DNA of 7,282 nt from assembly GCA_964525625.1 (NCBI GenBank), contig CAZGKY010000113.1:1-7282 (forward strand). The letters are read 5' to 3'. The notes beneath the pieces were generated by a model. That model had not been told where the DNA came from. It did no database searches and saw only the letters and a list, made by a program, of their open reading frames with translations. A program made the position numbers and the translations under genes. Of this stretch, positions 1-5,927 are shown one piece after another; the first letter of the stretch is position 1; each line of letters starts with the position of its first letter. Source of the DNA: Stramentimicrobium sp964525625. GTDB lineage: Bacteria > Atribacterota > Phoenicimicrobiia > Phoenicimicrobiales > Stramentimicrobiaceae.

Positions 1-560
1 ACTGAAGCCATTATCAGCACGGCTGGTAAAGCCATTTTTATTAGTTGTAAAGATTGTAAAAGAGAATCTTGAAAAGCTTCCCATTGTTCAGGATTTAAAC
101 CAATGCTCTGATAAAAGGAAAGGCTCTGCTTAATACTTTGATCAATCTGATCCACACCAAGTAATAAGGGATTAATACCTATCAGCCATAACCCTAATAA
201 TATTACCATCACTTTGGAAACCAATGAGGTAATGCTACCAACCAGCAGTATTTCTAATACCGAAAAATTTTTCCTTATGGCTATACCTAAAGCAATGCCT
301 AATATCCCAAAGCCCAATACCGCAATTAAACCCTGAAAAGGCCCTACCATTAAAGTAACTAGAAAAAAGGAGATAAGAAGAGCCAGTAGAGCAACTTTTA
401 TATTATGGCGTAAAGATAAAATTATTATCGGTAAAGGGCACAAGAAACTAATCATTGTCCCCAGTAAAGGAATATACAAACTTGCTAAAAATAATAATGC
501 CGTTATTGCGGCAAGGAAAGCCCCTTCTACAATGGATTTGGTTGGAATACGACCTGTCAA
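1..560 (-). CDS. DUF2232 (YybS-like) membrane protein, 3' end outside window
   Basis: An open frame of 186 codons runs off base 1 on the minus strand. The protein is very hydrophobic with several membrane segments. After a short polar start (TGRIPTKSIVEGAF) come a helix rich in Ala and Leu (about residues 13-30), then helices near 33-45, 48-67, 70-90 and 98-120, a polar stretch (SIKQSLSFYQSIGLNPEQW) around 140, and another helix at the edge. This layout and the position directly after rpsR match DUF2232/YybS proteins, which are integral membrane proteins of unknown function. The chosen start is TTG at 560-558, because the same frame has a stop shortly upstream and no ATG or GTG; AAAGGGG lies about 11 bases before it. 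The gene follows rpsR by 53 bases with no visible terminator, so it is probably cotranscribed. About 310 residues is usual, so over a third is missing. The family call rests on sequence feel and context, not on a search. Confidence 0.8.
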   Translation of the reverse strand, partial: MTGRIPTKSIVEGAFLAAITALLFLASLYIPLLGTMISFLCPLPIIILSLRHNIKVALLALLISFFLVTLMVGPFQGLIAVLGFGILGIALGIAIRKNFSVLEILLVGSITSLVSKVMVILLGLWLIGINPLLLGVDQIDQSIKQSLSFYQSIGLNPEQWEAFQDSLLQSLQLIKMALPAVLIMAS

Positions 561-613
561 TAAATAAACAACCCCTTTGTTTCCTCTCTACTGTTTGATG
601 TAAAATAATTTTT

Positions 614-853
614 TTAACGATTAACGAAAGGAAGTAAAGCCATCTCTCTCGCTCTTTTTACAGCTAAAGCCAAAGTTCTCTGATGTTTAGCACAATTCCC
701 CGTAACTCTGCGCGGTAAAATCTTTCCTTGATCACTAATAAAACGATTTAAAAGTTCAACATCTTTATAATCTGCCTCCTTTTTCTCAGCACAAAAGTAG
801 CAGATTTTCTTTCTTGTTCTTAATCCTCTATAGTTATTTCTTTTTATTACCAT
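614..853 (-). CDS. rpsR: Small ribosomal subunit protein bS18
   Basis: This 79-residue protein is ribosomal protein S18, which pairs with S6 on the platform of the 30S subunit and contacts the central domain of 16S rRNA. The family core is clear: a basic N-terminus, DVELLNRFISDQGKILPRRVTG, and the closing helix NCAKHQRTLALAVKRAREMALLPF. Cys18 and Cys21 (CYFC), with Cys54 and His57 (CAKH), form a probable zinc-binding set, i.e. the metal-binding form of S18. Length is normal for the family. The ATG at 853-851 has a good ribosome binding site, AGGAAGG, about 8 bases upstream. It is transcribed after rpsF and before the DUF2232 gene. The usual intervening ssb is not present. Confidence 0.97.
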   Translation of the reverse strand: MVIKRNNYRGLRTRKKICYFCAEKKEADYKDVELLNRFISDQGKILPRRVTGNCAKHQRTLALAVKRAREMALLPFVNR

Positions 854-1076
854 TCGCTATTTCCTTCCTGTTTTCCATATCTTGATATCTTAATCTAAAA
901 TAAATTAACAACTTTATATCAAGTAGCAAGATTTCTACCCTTCTGTTTAAGTTAAAAGCAAGTTGCTCTAATCACAATCTCTACAGTAATTATGCTTTCT
1001 TATACTTTTACTACCTTCTTAAGAGCTTTTTTCTAGAATTAAATAATAAAACAAATTTGGTACTACTACCATTTTA
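854..1076 (-). other. rpsF-rpsR intergenic gap where ssb is usually found
   Basis: These 223 bases hold no credible gene. The three minus-strand frames are broken by stops, the longest started reading is about 17 codons, and nothing resembles the start of single-strand binding protein. The gap is too short for ssb (about 400 bases or more). Near rpsR there is an inverted repeat, CTTGATAT (881-888) with ATATCAAG (916-923). On the minus strand its outer arm contains TTGATA (922-917), identical to the -35 box of the rpsF promoter, but the matching -10 (TTTAGA at 899-894) is weak. A second rpsR promoter or an mRNA hairpin is possible but unproven. Confidence 0.6.
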
Positions 1077-1412
1077 TTAAGATTTATTTTCTACTTGTGA
1101 TCGCTCTTTTTGAATTTTGGAAACTTTTTCTGAACCAATAACTAACAGATAACGGATTATCTTTTCTTCAAATCTAATGCTGTTTTCTATATTAGCTATA
1201 AAACCTGGCTCTAATTCAAAATCAATAACTACATAAAAGGCTTCCTGATATTTTTTAATTTCGTAAGCTAATTTTCTTTTGCCCCATTGATTTGTTTTGA
1301 TTATCTTTCCATTATTGGTAGTTATGGCTTGATGGACTTTGTCGAGCAAGGATTTTTTTTCTTCATCCTGCAGATTGGGATCAATTAAAATCATCAATTC
1401 GTAAGTGCGCAT
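1077..1412 (-). CDS. rpsF: Small ribosomal subunit protein bS6
   Basis: This 111-residue protein is ribosomal protein S6, which binds S18 and helps assemble the 30S platform. Typical features are the opening MRTYELMILIDPNL, the internal NQWGKRKLAYEIKKYQEAFYVVIDFE (about residues 41-66) and the helix and strand with RFEEKIIRYLLV (80-91). A short charged tail follows (EKVSKIQKERSQVENKS), rich in Lys and Glu; this is normal for the family, where the tail varies. The ATG at 1412-1410 is preceded by a near-perfect Shine-Dalgarno, AGAAGGAGGTGA. A strong promoter sits about 70 bases upstream with a structured leader, so this gene heads its own unit (rpsF, rpsR, DUF2232). Confidence 0.97.
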   Translation of the reverse strand: MRTYELMILIDPNLQDEEKKSLLDKVHQAITTNNGKIIKTNQWGKRKLAYEIKKYQEAFYVVIDFELEPGFIANIENSIRFEEKIIRYLLVIGSEKVSKIQKERSQVENKS

Positions 1413-1478
1413 GCGTTCACCTCCTTCTGGTCATAATGGCCCCCTCCATCTTTCTGGATAGGAGCAAGGAAAAATGCT
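1413..1478 (-). promoter_or_regulatory. rpsF mRNA leader with hairpin; candidate S6:S18 autoregulatory element
   Basis: The predicted 5' untranslated region is about 65 bases, from a start near 1477 to the rpsF ATG. It contains a hairpin at 1464-1444: CTCC, bulged T, ATC, loop CAGAAA, then GAT and GGAG. This is followed by a G-rich run and GGCCATTATGACC just before the Shine-Dalgarno. In many bacteria the rpsF leader binds the S6:S18 complex and shuts down translation (established knowledge). I cannot confirm that this leader matches that consensus, so the regulatory call is inference from position and structure. Confidence 0.35.
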
Positions 1479-1483
1479 TTATA

Positions 1484-1512
1484 ATTATATCATTACCTTT
1501 TTCATATATCAA
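1484..1512 (-). promoter_or_regulatory. Housekeeping-type promoter of rpsF-rpsR-DUF2232
   Basis: On the minus strand, -35 TTGATA (1512-1507) and -10 TATAAT (1489-1484) are separated by exactly 17 bases. That is five of six and six of six matches to the sigma-70/sigma-A consensus. Transcription should start near 1477. A weaker possible second promoter lies upstream, with TTGGGA near 1608-1603 and TATTCT 17 bases further on, near the end of the DUF951 gene. Confidence 0.85.
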
Positions 1513-1530
1513 GTTTTATATCACTTAAAT

Positions 1531-1584
1531 TTCTGATAGGGGATAAAAATATTGTACTTTGAGAAGTCGTCCTTTTTATCAGAA
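1531..1584. repeat. Interrupted 12-bp inverted repeat upstream of the rpsF promoter
   Basis: The right arm TTTTTATCAGAA (1573-1584) is the reverse complement of TTCT (1531-1534) joined to GATAAAAA (1542-1549), with seven extra bases (GATAGGG) between those two left parts. An alternative pairing of TTCTGATA (1531-1538) with TATCAGAA (1577-1584) is also perfect. A small inner dyad, ACTT/AAGT (1556-1559 and 1564-1567), sits in the loop. It lies between the DUF951 stop and the rpsF -35 box. No T-run follows on the minus strand, so it is not a clear terminator; an operator or a processing hairpin is possible. Confidence 0.4.
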
Positions 1585-1616
1585 TACTTTATATATAATT
1601 CAGTCCCAATATTTTT

Positions 1617-1805
1617 TTAATCTCTTTTAATGATTAGCTTTATCCTTCTTTCAATCTTTGTTCTAGGTACCAATACTTTTCTTCCACAACAGAGACATCT
1701 TATGCCAATATCAATTCCGGTTCGGGTTATCTCCCAATGATATCCTCCACAGGGATGTTTCTTCTTTAACTTTACTATATCTCCCACTCTTAAATTTATT
1801 GGCAT
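1617..1805 (-). CDS. DUF951 small zinc-ribbon-like protein (YyzM-like)
   Basis: This 62-residue basic protein matches DUF951: MPINLRVGDIVKLKK, then HPCGGYHWEITRTGIDIGIRC and CLCCGRKVLVPR. Cys19, Cys37 and Cys40 plus nearby His residues could bind a metal. The family has no established function; a nucleic-acid role is only suggested by the small, basic, Cys-rich fold. Its place next to rpsF is characteristic, since in Bacillus the equivalent yyzM lies in the rpsF neighbourhood. I prefer the ATG at 1805-1803 because AGGTG sits six bases before it and homologues begin near MPxNLRVGD. An in-frame GTG at 1814 would add three residues but has no ribosome binding site. It begins about 15 bases after the M16 peptidase stop and is probably cotranscribed with it. 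Confidence 0.9.
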   Translation of the reverse strand: MPINLRVGDIVKLKKKHPCGGYHWEITRTGIDIGIRCLCCGRKVLVPRTKIERRIKLIIKRD

Positions 1806-1820
1806 GGGCGGCACCTGTGT

Positions 1821-3107
1821 TTATACTGCTAATATTGATAATAAATTATCCTTTTTAACTTTGCTGTCCATAGGTGAAAAGAGGACTAATTTTATCTTCT
1901 GGCTCTGAAAGATGCTTTCTGCAAGTCTTCTGATGTCCTCCGCCTGTACAGCTGCTATGCGATCTATAATCTCCTGATAATGGTATTCTTTGTTATATAA
2001 CAGGGCATAACTTCCCAGACGGAAGGCATAGCTTAATGTATTCTCCAGACCCATGAGAATGCTTCCTTTATATATTTCTTTAGCAATTTTTAACTCCTGA
2101 CCAGTTACCTGTTTTTCTTTTATCTTGATTAACTCCTTTAATATTTTGGTAATACTGTGTGTTAACTTATCAGCCATTACTCCAGCATAGATATTAAAAG
2201 AACCGGTTTGATGAAAATACTGAGCATAGGAGTGGATATCATAAGCAAGCCCTTCTTTAACACGAATCTCTTGAAATAATCTTGAGCTTAAGCCCGATCC
2301 TAAAATAATATTCAATAAATCCATAGTAATTTTATCATGATGGAATCGGGAAATACCTTCAAAACCAAAGCAGAGATGTGCTTGTTTAATCCTTTTCTTA
2401 ATTAATTTCAATTCAGGTTTTCTCTTATTATTTGCCATGTCAAGGGGAGAGACTTCTTTCTTTACCCCATTTTTAGCTACAAGAGGATATTTTTTTAGAA
2501 TATCATCAACTATTCTGGGAGAGAAATTTCCGGTAATGCTAATGACCATATTTTGCGGTTGATACATCTCCTGGAAATACTGCCTTAATAAGATACGATT
2601 AAATCTCTGGACAGTTCCTTTTTCTCCTAAAACATTTTGTCCCAGCACTGTATCCTTCCACATCAATCTATTGATTAAAAAGGTAATCCAATCTTCCGGA
2701 ATATCCTGATACTTATTAATCTCTTCAATAACTACTTTTTTTTCCTGTTCAATATCTTCTTCTCGAAAAAGAGAATTATTTAAAATATCCATTAACACTT
2801 CAAAGGCATCAATAAAATTATTATACAGTACTTTACTGTATAGAAAGGTACACTCTTCTGAGGTAGAAGCATTAATTTCTCCACCTAACTGTTCAATAGC
2901 TTGAGATATTGCTAACGTATCCCTTCTCTTTTTAGTCCCTTTAAACAGCATGTGTTCAATAAAATGAGAAATACCTTGTTGCTCTTTTCTTTCATAGACA
3001 GAGCCCGCTTTAATCCCGATTACTATAGAGACAGATTGCCTCTGAGGCATCATGCTTGAAATCACTTGAAGACCATTATTCATTCTTACTGACTCAACTA
3101 TGTTCAT
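1821..3107 (-). CDS. M16 family zinc peptidase (processing-peptidase-like)
   Basis: This 428-residue protein is a pitrilysin/M16B-type metallopeptidase. The inverted zinc motif HFIEH (His48, Glu51 as base, His52) is intact, and the third ligand is probably Glu128 in VVIEEI, at the expected spacing of about 76 residues. Conserved family text includes GSVYERKEQQGISHFIEHML, NMVISITGNF (about 183-192) and, in the C-terminal half, GSGLSSRLFQEIRVKEGLAY. There is no signal peptide, so it should be cytoplasmic. The family degrades peptides or trims presequences; B. subtilis MlpA/YmxG-like proteins are the closest described type, and the actual substrate is unknown. Its ATG lies 19 bases after the mreC stop, with GAAGAGG in the gap, and DUF951 follows within 16 bases, so it belongs to the mre transcription unit. 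Length is normal for the single-chain short form, which usually acts as a dimer. Confidence 0.95.
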   Translation of the reverse strand: MNIVESVRMNNGLQVISSMMPQRQSVSIVIGIKAGSVYERKEQQGISHFIEHMLFKGTKKRRDTLAISQAIEQLGGEINASTSEECTFLYSKVLYNNFIDAFEVLMDILNNSLFREEDIEQEKKVVIEEINKYQDIPEDWITFLINRLMWKDTVLGQNVLGEKGTVQRFNRILLRQYFQEMYQPQNMVISITGNFSPRIVDDILKKYPLVAKNGVKKEVSPLDMANNKRKPELKLIKKRIKQAHLCFGFEGISRFHHDKITMDLLNIILGSGLSSRLFQEIRVKEGLAYDIHSYAQYFHQTGSFNIYAGVMADKLTHSITKILKELIKIKEKQVTGQELKIAKEIYKGSILMGLENTLSYAFRLGSYALLYNKEYHYQEIIDRIAAVQAEDIRRLAESIFQSQKIKLVLFSPMDSKVKKDNLLSILAV

Positions 3108-3126
3108 TTCTCAAATAACCTCTTCT

Positions 3127-3957
3127 TTATTGCTCATAATCAAGGCGTTTTACTACATATATTTCTTCCAATTTATTAAAATCAACTTCTGGTTTAACTA
3201 ATATTCTCTGAAAAAGTTCCGTCTTTTCTTTTTTAATAGCTACAATCCGTCCAATAACAATTCCCTTAGGAACTGAACTACCCATGCCGGAAGTAACTAC
3301 TATATCATTAATCTGAATATCGGCATCATGAGCAATATAATCCAGATAACAATAGTTGCTTTCCGCACTACCTTTAGCCACTCCAACCTCTCGGGATCTT
3401 TGAACAAGAGCTCCTATTGAACAACCCTGATCAATTAATAAAAGGGCTTCTGAAGTATTTTGCCCTACCTTAATAATTTTGCCCACCAATCCCTTATAGG
3501 TAGCAACACCCATATCTACCTCTACACCATCCTTACTACCTATGTCAATAATTACACTGTGAAACCAATTACTCGGTTCTCTGCCAATTACCTGAGCGGG
3601 AATCATTTCATAATTGTAATATTCCTTAAATTGTACCATTTTTGCTATTCGTTCATAGGTAGCTAATTTTTCTTTCAGCAGAGCATTTTCACGTAACAGT
3701 TCCTGATTTTCCCCCTGAAGTTTCTGATTTCTTTGCCATATATCTTCCGTTTCAACAAATATTTGCTTGTATTTTAGCAACTGATTGGTGGTACTCTGGA
3801 CTATGCTATTTAAGGGACTAATTAGCAAAAATCCTGTATCTTTGAGCAACCCAAAAATTCCTTTACCATGATAATCAATAGTGATAAGTAAAGTGGCACA
3901 TAACAATAGACCTAAAAATAAGAGAAATGTTCTTCTTTCTTTAGACAGTTTCTTCAA
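3127..3957 (-). CDS. mreC: Rod shape-determining protein MreC
   Basis: This 276-residue protein is MreC, the membrane-anchored scaffold of the elongation machinery that links MreB to cell-wall synthases. A basic start (MKKLSKERR) is followed by one membrane helix (about 11-27). A coiled coil rich in Gln, Glu and Leu follows (about 68-105), then the extracytoplasmic beta domains from about 118. Family signatures are IGREPSNWFHSVIIDIGSKD (124-143), VVTSGMGSSVPKGIVIGRI (220-238) and KPEVDFNKLEEIYVV (255-269). Length is normal. The start is TTG at 3957-3955: a TAA lies in frame 18 bases upstream, no ATG is available, and AAGGGGA precedes it by about 10 bases. It follows mreB by 104 bases. mreD, normally next, is missing; the M16 peptidase takes that place. 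Confidence 0.96.
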   Translation of the reverse strand: MKKLSKERRTFLLFLGLLLCATLLITIDYHGKGIFGLLKDTGFLLISPLNSIVQSTTNQLLKYKQIFVETEDIWQRNQKLQGENQELLRENALLKEKLATYERIAKMVQFKEYYNYEMIPAQVIGREPSNWFHSVIIDIGSKDGVEVDMGVATYKGLVGKIIKVGQNTSEALLLIDQGCSIGALVQRSREVGVAKGSAESNYCYLDYIAHDADIQINDIVVTSGMGSSVPKGIVIGRIVAIKKEKTELFQRILVKPEVDFNKLEEIYVVKRLDYEQ

Positions 3958-4032
3958 AAATAAATGTTCCCCTTAATCTACTTTTTAAAATCCTTGCTCT
4001 CATTTTTTCTGCTTTTCATTATTTCCTAAAAG

Positions 4033-4051
4033 TTGATATTCCTTATATCAA
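4033..4051. repeat. Short inverted repeat between mreB and mreC
   Basis: TTGATAT (4033-4039) and ATATCAA (4045-4051) form a perfect 7-bp dyad around a 5-base loop, 11 bases after the mreB stop. On the minus strand no T-run follows, so it is not a standard terminator. The same TTGATAT sequence occurs in the rpsF promoter and upstream of rpsR. A weak mreC promoter, a processing site or a binding site are all possible. Confidence 0.4.
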
Positions 4052-4061
4052 TATTAAATTA

Positions 4062-5102
4062 TCACTTACTTCTGGAGGTTCTTATGAGAACTCTATGATA
4101 TCTAGCAAAGTTTTCTAATGCTTCTCCTGTTCCTTTTACTACACAGTACAATGGTTCTCTTGATATGAATACTGGAATCTTTATATGTTCTTGAATAATT
4201 TTATCCAAATCAGCCAGAAGAGCTCCTCCTCCAGTCATAATTAATCCCTTATTTATGATATCAGAAACCAACTCGGGAGGAGTTTTCTCTAATGCCATTT
4301 TCACGGTGCTGGCTATTACTTCAACTGAATCATAAAGAGCCTCTTTTAATTCATTCTTGGCTAATTTTATTCTTATAGGCAAGCCAGTGAGACGATCTCT
4401 ACCTCTTGCTTCAAAATAATCCTCATCATCTTGACTATTCTTTCTAGAAAGGGCAATTTTTAAATCTTCAGCAGTTAAATCCCCAATAAAAAGTCCGTGT
4501 TTCTCTTTAATATATTTAATTATCTGCTGATTCAGGTAATCTCCGGCCACCTTGGTTATTTCATTAACCACAATTCCTCCTAAAGAAATTACCGCTACCT
4601 CTGAAGTACCACCACCAATATCAATAATCAGATTACCCATGGGTTCAAAAATAGGCAACCCTGCTCCAATAGCTGCAGCAATGGGTTCTTCAATTAAAAA
4701 TACATTTCTTGATCCACATTCATAGGCAACTTCCGAAACTGCTCTCTTCTCTACCTCAGTAACAGCAGAAGGAACACATATAATAATAGAAGGTTTAATA
4801 AATTGATAACGAGCGAATATTTTTTTGATAAAATAACGAAGCATTTCAGCAGTAACCTCAAAATTAGCAATTACACCATATTGTAAAGGGCGAATAGTGT
4901 AAATCCCTCTGGGTGTTCTTCCAATCATGGCCTTAGCCTCCATTCCTACTTTTAACACACGATGGTCCTTTTTTTGATAAGCCACCACAGAAGGCTCTTC
5001 CAGAATAATTCCCTTCCCTTTAACATAGACTAAGGTGGTACTGGTGCCCAAATCAATACCAATGTTTCGGGAAAGAGTAAGAGAACGAGAAAGGTTAAAC
5101 AT
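4062..5102 (-). CDS. mreB: Rod shape-determining protein MreB (bacterial actin)
   Basis: This 346-residue protein is MreB, the ATP-binding actin homologue whose membrane-bound filaments guide side-wall synthesis. Actin-fold motifs are all present: phosphate loop 1 IGIDLGTSTTLVYVKGKGI (14-32), the EEPIAAAIGAGLP segment (138-150), phosphate loop 2 DIGGGTSEVAVISLGG (161-176, Asp161) and the adenosine motif GLIMTGGGALLADL (286-299). The C-terminus REPLYCVVKGTGEALEN is typical. The short start MFNLSRSLTLSRN could form the membrane-binding amphipathic end. I prefer the ATG at 5102-5100, with AAAGAGG eight bases before it and standard length. A TTG at 5138 in the same frame would add 12 atypical residues without a ribosome binding site. 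It is the first gene of the minus-strand block; no strong promoter is visible between it and the insertion sequence upstream. Confidence 0.98.
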   Translation of the reverse strand: MFNLSRSLTLSRNIGIDLGTSTTLVYVKGKGIILEEPSVVAYQKKDHRVLKVGMEAKAMIGRTPRGIYTIRPLQYGVIANFEVTAEMLRYFIKKIFARYQFIKPSIIICVPSAVTEVEKRAVSEVAYECGSRNVFLIEEPIAAAIGAGLPIFEPMGNLIIDIGGGTSEVAVISLGGIVVNEITKVAGDYLNQQIIKYIKEKHGLFIGDLTAEDLKIALSRKNSQDDEDYFEARGRDRLTGLPIRIKLAKNELKEALYDSVEVIASTVKMALEKTPPELVSDIINKGLIMTGGGALLADLDKIIQEHIKIPVFISREPLYCVVKGTGEALENFARYHRVLIRTSRSK

Positions 5103-5152
5103 GTATAGAACCTCTTTATTCCTGTTATGATATTGCAAATACTGTAAAATTT

Positions 5153-5179
5153 AGTGTCCAGTTCTTAACTGGTATCACT
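5153..5179. repeat. Hairpin in the mreB upstream region
   Basis: AGTG (5153-5156) pairs with CACT (5176-5179), and CCAGTT (5158-5163) pairs with AACTGG (5167-5172). The loop is CTT and a small 1/3-base internal loop separates the two stems. It lies 50-77 bases before the mreB start, inside the likely mRNA leader. Read on the minus strand it is followed by AAATTTTA, a poor terminator tail. A leader RNA hairpin is the simplest reading. Confidence 0.45.
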
Positions 5180-5230
5180 TTATGGATTTAGAACTAATAC
5201 TTAATGATAAAAGAATTTTTCCTCTCCAAT

Positions 5231-5256
5231 TCATCTGAAAATATTTCAGAAGATGA
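5231..5256. repeat. Imperfect hairpin upstream of mreB
   Basis: TCATCTGAAA (5231-5240) pairs with TTTC plus AGATGA (5244-5256), with a three-base bulge in the right arm and loop ATA. It lies between the insertion sequence and mreB. It has no terminator-like T-run on either strand. Its role is unknown. Confidence 0.4.
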
Positions 5257-5306
5257 CTTTCACTATCTATAGAAATAATAAATCCATTTTATTACATAAT
5301 TAGAGA

Positions 5307-5331
5307 CACCCACGCCCTTACAGGCGAGGTG
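5307..5331. repeat. IS200 right-end hairpin
   Basis: CACC (5307-5310) with GGTG (5328-5331) and CGCC (5313-5316) with GGCG (5323-5326) pair around a six-base loop, with a 2/1 internal loop. In this family such hairpins are recognised by the Y1 transposase; TnpA binding here is inferred. Confidence 0.75.
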
Positions 5332-5334
5332 CTC

Positions 5335-5763
5335 TTAAAATTCAAGCTGCGCTTGTCCTGTATCTTCCTTTTCTTGCATTTTGATGTATGCTTGGATAAT
5401 TTTCTCGTTTATACCAACAGTTGAAACAAAGTAGCCTTTGGTCCATATCTCCTTGTCATCACAGTAGACCTTATGCAAAAAGTTAAACTTTTGTTTCAGT
5501 GCTCTGCTGGTATTGGACTTGATTGCTTCTAATACTTTACTTACCGCATACCTGGGAGGGATGAGCATATACAAATGAACATGATCTGGCTTGATTCCTA
5601 TCTCCAAGTATTCCCAGTCCGGATAATATCTTCTTATTTCCAGTAATTTTATCCTCAAATAGTCTTTTACCCTTTTTAGGAGTATCATCCTACGAAAGCG
5701 GGTTATCCAGACAACATGATATTGGGTCTGGTATACGGTATGGGCTGATTTCCTGAGTTTCAT
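5335..5763 (-). CDS. tnpA: IS200/IS605 family transposase TnpA (Y1 HUH nuclease)
   Basis: This 142-residue protein is a Y1 transposase that cuts and rejoins single-stranded DNA through a 5'-phosphotyrosine link. The HUH metal motif is HVH (His61, His63) in EIGIKPDHVHLYMLIPPRYA. The catalytic tyrosine is probably Tyr126 in IIQAYIKMQE, with Gln130 four residues on as in relatives. Other family marks are YHVVWITRFRR (15-25), SKVLEAIKSNTSRALK and IWTKGYFVSTVG (107-117). Length is normal (130-155) and the gene looks intact. I chose the ATG at 5763-5761 since homologues start near here. An upstream in-frame ATG at 5814 would add 17 residues lying over the left-end sequence. No clear Shine-Dalgarno is visible, consistent with the low expression usual for IS200. 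A TATAAT lies only a few bases upstream of the ATG. Confidence 0.95.
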   Translation of the reverse strand: MKLRKSAHTVYQTQYHVVWITRFRRMILLKRVKDYLRIKLLEIRRYYPDWEYLEIGIKPDHVHLYMLIPPRYAVSKVLEAIKSNTSRALKQKFNFLHKVYCDDKEIWTKGYFVSTVGINEKIIQAYIKMQEKEDTGQAQLEF

Positions 5764-5813
5764 ATTTAAGATTATATCAAAGTACGAACGGAAGATACAG
5801 AAACTTGCTCTCA

Positions 5814-5835
5814 TCCCCGCCCTTACAGGCGAGGA
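5814..5835. repeat. IS200 left-end hairpin
   Basis: TCC (5814-5816) with GGA (5833-5835) and CGCC (5818-5821) with GGCG (5828-5831) pair around a six-base loop, with one C/A mismatch. It shares 17 identical bases with the right-end hairpin and lies 5' of tnpA. Confidence 0.7.
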
Positions 5836-5850
5836 GTTCTCGCTTGATTT

Positions 5851-5886
5851 AAATTACCGAAATTTATATCTATCAAAAGGTAATTT
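5851..5886. repeat. 8-bp inverted repeat beside the IS left end
   Basis: AAATTACC (5851-5858) and GGTAATTT (5879-5886) are perfect reverse complements around a 20-base AT-rich loop, starting right at the probable insertion edge. It could be chance, part of the insertion target, or a stem blocking transcripts that enter tnpA. Confidence 0.4.
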
Positions 5887-5927
5887 TATTTATCTTATAT
5901 CTTTGGTTAACTTATTTTAAAAAGAAT

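Larger units (their letters stand above)
5303..5848 (-). mobile_element. IS200-type insertion sequence (IS200/IS605 family, tnpA only)
   Basis: The element is about 545 bases, with approximate limits. Each end carries the same 17-base sequence, CGCCCTTACAGGCGAGG, at 5313-5329 and 5818-5834, as a direct repeat. At the right end (relative to tnpA) it forms a hairpin at 5307-5331: CACC, CGCC, loop, GGCG, GGTG. At the left end it forms a shorter one at 5814-5835. Subterminal hairpins in place of terminal inverted repeats are the hallmark of this family, which moves as single-stranded DNA without target duplication. The transposase stop lies four bases from the right-end hairpin. No tnpB is present. 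The exact cleavage sites cannot be fixed from one copy; a TTTAA (minus strand) sits near the left edge. Confidence 0.85.

Noticed and set aside
1024..1075. Short minus-strand reading of about 17 codons just after rpsF.
   Set aside because: It has no ribosome binding site, is too short and lacks any recognisable character; it is not an ssb remnant.
3460..3666. A 68-codon plus-strand open frame inside mreC.
   Set aside because: It is antisense to a clear MreC coding region and shows no family features or independent ribosome binding site.
5103..5138. Longer MreB N-terminus from a TTG at 5138.
   Set aside because: The 12 extra residues are atypical, there is no ribosome binding site, and the ATG at 5102 has a good one.
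5764..5814. Longer TnpA from an in-frame ATG at 5814.
   Set aside because: The added 17 residues lie over the left-end hairpin region and are absent from typical IS200 transposases, which start near MKLRKSAHTVYQTQYHVVW.
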